Assembly: GCA_947584125.1 (NCBI GenBank)
Contig: CANPWI010000003.1
Location: 1-34,788, forward strand
Length of the DNA stretch: 34,788 bases
Direction: 5' to 3'
Source: an uncultured Clostridia bacterium
Lineage (GTDB): Bacteria > Bacillota > Clostridia > TANB77 > CAG-508
Made by a program: the position numbers and the translations under genes. The notes under the pieces were generated by a model. The model ran no database searches. It was not told where the DNA came from and worked only from the letters and a program-made list of their open reading frames with translations. Below are positions 34,773 through 34,788 of the stretch, in pieces. Numbering within the stretch: position 1 is the stretch's first letter; the number at the start of each line of letters is the position of its first letter.

Positions 34773-34788
34773 ATTTATTACTCCTTTT

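Overview
The window is a very AT-rich stretch of a chromosome, almost certainly from an anaerobic, probably spore-forming, gut-type Firmicute of the Clostridia or an uncultured relative. The evidence is BofA next to a YaaL/DUF2508 gene, LL-diaminopimelate aminotransferase (DapL) with DapF, a Firmicute-type (T7SSb) secretion locus, TIGR04086 and DUF421/DUF4363 genes, strong AGGAGG ribosome sites and U-tailed hairpin terminators. There is no sign of a prophage, transposon or CRISPR array.

Layout. 1-4260: tRNA-Gly(UCC), then the operon tsaE-tsaB-rimI-Lon-like protease. 4327-8865 (minus): M23 peptidase, topA, DUF4363 and DUF421. 9016-11173: holin-like membrane protein (plus), glmU and a TIGR04086 membrane protein (minus). 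11330-20393 (minus): a compact T7SS operon in the order four-module WXG protein, DUF5082-like coiled coil, Asn-rich 639-aa putative substrate, DUF4176, EssC, EsaB/YukD-like. 20728-23630 (minus): a two-gene unit for a secreted protein and a prepilin-like repeat protein. 23775-25836 (minus): dapF-dapL. 26039-30548 (plus): Mg-type P-ATPase and glmS. 30555-32346 (minus): bofA, DUF2508, rnhB, pilin-like protein. 32524-33735 (plus): HtrA protease. 33960-34772 (minus): DUF4163/DUF3298-like protein.

The most striking observation is systematic. Five genes (tsaB, the M23 peptidase, essC, the WXG protein and the prepilin-like protein) are each split into two overlapping reading frames by a +1 shift. At every one of the five junctions there is an in-frame CGG codon. 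Skipping the C (reading C-GGN as one Gly) restores a full-length protein with the conserved family motif across the joint. By my reading of all the other genes there is no other in-frame CGG codon in the window, while out-of-frame CGG (for example AAC GGA, TTC GGT, GCG GAA) occurs more than 30 times without disturbing the frame. Sequencing error or random gene decay would not track the reading frame this way. I infer that CGG is not an ordinary Arg codon in this organism and instead works as a +1 recoding signal, either as a quadruplet CGGN codon or as an unassigned codon skipped by one base, giving Gly. Four of the five genes act at the cell surface or in secretion; the fifth makes the t6A tRNA modification.

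Promoters are easy to see (TTGACA/TTGAAA, 17-bp spacers, TATAAT) for tRNA-Gly, tsaE, the M23 gene, topA, the T7SS operon, the secreted-protein unit, dapF and the P-ATPase. The 324-base gap 5252-5575 holds the M23 promoter and ribosome site and the topA terminator. The 334-base gap 20394-20727 holds the T7SS promoter and leader plus the terminator of the prepilin-like gene; I see nothing else in either.
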